A stretch of DNA of 64,000 bases from Marinomonas algicola (GTDB taxonomy: Bacteria > Pseudomonadota > Gammaproteobacteria > Pseudomonadales > Marinomonadaceae), in NCBI RefSeq assembly GCF_014805825.1, contig NZ_CP061941.1, positions 434,001 to 498,000 of the forward strand, in the 5' to 3' direction. The translations under genes were made by a program, and so were the position numbers. Shown here one piece after another: positions 63,041 to 64,000 of the stretch. Position 1 is the stretch's first letter. Each line of letters opens with the position of its first letter. The notes beneath the pieces were generated by a model. That model searched no databases and was not told the DNA's origin. It saw only the letters and a program-made list of their open reading frames with translations.

Positions 63041-63847
63041 TTAATGCTTTTCATTTCGTCTTAAATAACGTTCTAGCCCTCTAATGATTAATGAAAGGCT
63101 TAGGGTCAATACTAAATACATAAAGGCGACAACGTTATAGGTCTCAAAAAATTGAAAGGTTGAAGCGCTATAGACTTTACCCATCTGCGTAATGTCTTGT
63201 ACACCTAACACCGAGACTAAGGCAGAATCTTTTATCATGGCCACGAAATCGTTACCTAGCGGAGGTAAAATTTTCTTGATGGCTTGTGGAAAAATAATAA
63301 AACGAAAGCGTAACCATCCGTTCAGTCCGAGAGCCTTACCTGCTTCAATTTGTCCTTTATCTATTTCCTGAATGCCCGCCCGAAAGACTTCAGCAAGAAA
63401 GGCACTGTAACTTATGCTGAGGGCGAAGATTGCTCGCCAAAGCATACTGAAATCTCTCGTTCGTGCTGCAGAAATAATATTGTGTTCTATTAAGTCTTGT
63501 AAGGCCCAATTATAGAAATTGACCATTTCTGGGGCACCAACAAAAGCGATATAAAACAAAATAACCAGGACAGGGATGCCTCGAATAATTTCCACATAAA
63601 AAGTGGCAACTTGTCGAATAAGAGAAAAGCGTGAGAAGCCAGCGAGTGCAACGACAAGCCCAACTAGGGTGGCCAGCATAAAAGCGATCAGAGTGACGCT
63701 TATGGTTGTCCATAAACCTTTGCTTAATGTGTTAAATATCTGAGTGTAGTTTTGATCGGAAACAATGTTCCAGCTTAATAGTAAGCCGATAATAACCGTG
63801 AAAAGCAGCCACCAAGGAAGAGTTGATAAAGAACGTTTTTTAATCAT
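63041..63847 (-). CDS. Polar amino-acid ABC transporter permease (HisM/GlnP-like)
   Basis: The 268-residue membrane protein has about five membrane segments and the EAA loop RAGIQEIDKGQIEAGKALGL of His/Glu/Gln/Arg/opine-type permeases. It lies downstream of a binding-protein gene that runs off the window, with a stem-loop between them. It is a second, separate importer from the aap-like set. Confidence 0.92.
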   Translation of the reverse strand: MIKKRSLSTLPWWLLFTVIIGLLLSWNIVSDQNYTQIFNTLSKGLWTTISVTLIAFMLATLVGLVVALAGFSRFSLIRQVATFYVEIIRGIPVLVILFYIAFVGAPEMVNFYNWALQDLIEHNIISAARTRDFSMLWRAIFALSISYSAFLAEVFRAGIQEIDKGQIEAGKALGLNGWLRFRFIIFPQAIKKILPPLGNDFVAMIKDSALVSVLGVQDITQMGKVYSASTFQFFETYNVVAFMYLVLTLSLSLIIRGLERYLRRNEKH

Positions 63848-63860
63848 AATGCCTAATAGC

Positions 63861-63887
63861 GTAGGCCATTTATTAAAAATGGCCTAC
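63861..63887 (-). promoter_or_regulatory. Stem-loop between binding-protein and permease genes
   Basis: GTAGGCCATTT (63861-63871) and AAATGGCCTAC (63877-63887) form a perfect 11-bp stem with loop ATTAA in the spacer of a minus-strand transporter unit. It probably limits read-through from the binding-protein gene. Confidence 0.6.
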
Positions 63888-63908
63888 TGTTAGAAAGTGT
63901 GGAAAGGA

Positions 63909-64000
63909 TTAGTGTTGGTAATCAAAAAACCATTTTTGATTAAGCGCTTCTAGTGTTCCATCTTCTTTCATGCTGACTATAGCGGCATTAATGGCGTCCG
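63909..64000 (-). CDS. Amino-acid ABC transporter binding protein, C-terminal end (partial)
   Basis: The minus-strand frame is open from the window edge to a TAA at 63909-63911. The 29 complete codons read INAAIVSMKEDGTLEALNQK then WFFDYQH, the usual end of family 3 solute-binding proteins. Most of the gene lies beyond base 64000. It is the binding protein for the permease at 63041. Confidence 0.82.
   Translation of the reverse strand, partial: DAINAAIVSMKEDGTLEALNQKWFFDYQH

Noticed and set aside
1..64000. Prophage, integrative element or insertion sequence
   Set aside because: No integrase, transposase, phage structural gene or tRNA-linked repeat was seen.

Overview
The window looks like chromosomal DNA of a marine gammaproteobacterium of the Oceanospirillales, most like Marinomonas; this is inferred from moderate GC and from gene order, with no database search. 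Several blocks keep the order found in Pseudomonas, with differences: tatABC-hisE-ubiB-ubiE (hisI and ubiJ missing), a GGDEF gene-dsbA-cytochrome c4-engB, hisB-hisH-hisF (hisA missing) followed by asmA-mutY-yggX (with a chromate transporter between mutY and yggX), dsbB-rsd, and nrdR-ribD-ribBX-ribH-nusB-thiL-pgpA. There are no rRNA or tRNA genes, CRISPR arrays, insertion sequences or phage structural genes.

Layout. 1-2349: end of an aldehyde dehydrogenase gene and a GMC oxidoreductase. 2536-5199: dtd, then a two-gene unit (methyltransferase plus an HNH nuclease fused to a UmuD/LexA-like S24 domain) that stands out as accessory. 5348-9530: Tat export, HisE and ubiquinone genes. 9715-12785: a diguanylate cyclase with a tandem repeat grown from its stop codon, dsbA and cytochrome c4. 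12996-20282: engB, gshA, his genes and an AsmA-like protein with an 11-residue repeat tail. 20364-21418: mutY, broken by two single-base gains in CCCC runs. 21497-28722: chrA, yggX, a lone FliL-like protein, dsbB, rsd, a WD40-like lipoprotein, a DUF423 protein, trmB, and a LysR/azoR divergent pair. 29015-35433: a LacI regulator and an AfuABC-like ABC transporter with an inositol-monophosphatase-family enzyme, which together suggest import and dephosphorylation of an organophosphate. 35518-41206: tex, an H-NS-like protein, ettA and an EamA exporter. 41360-46884: nrdR, riboflavin genes, nusB, thiL, pgpA.

46959-64000 is a catabolic region built around an IclR regulator at 56212. Seven minus-strand genes encode a PLP-dependent sulfur-amino-acid lyase, a VOC protein, a polar amino-acid ABC ATPase, an FAD amine/amino-acid oxidase, hydantoinase/5-oxoprolinase subunits A and B, and an SDR. 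On the plus strand are a binding protein and two permeases of the AapJQM type, which lack their own ATPase, and a cytoplasmic BisC/DMSO-reductase-type molybdoenzyme. A second amino-acid ABC permease and the tail of its binding protein close the window. The gene mix points to uptake and breakdown of a sulfur- and nitrogen-containing amino-acid derivative; the substrate is not known.

The most unusual items are the methyltransferase/HNH-S24 pair, the doubly frameshifted mutY, the stop-codon-derived tandem repeat, the transporter-phosphatase cluster with a candidate LacI operator, and the sulfoxide/hydantoin-type cluster with several clear inverted repeats in its promoters.
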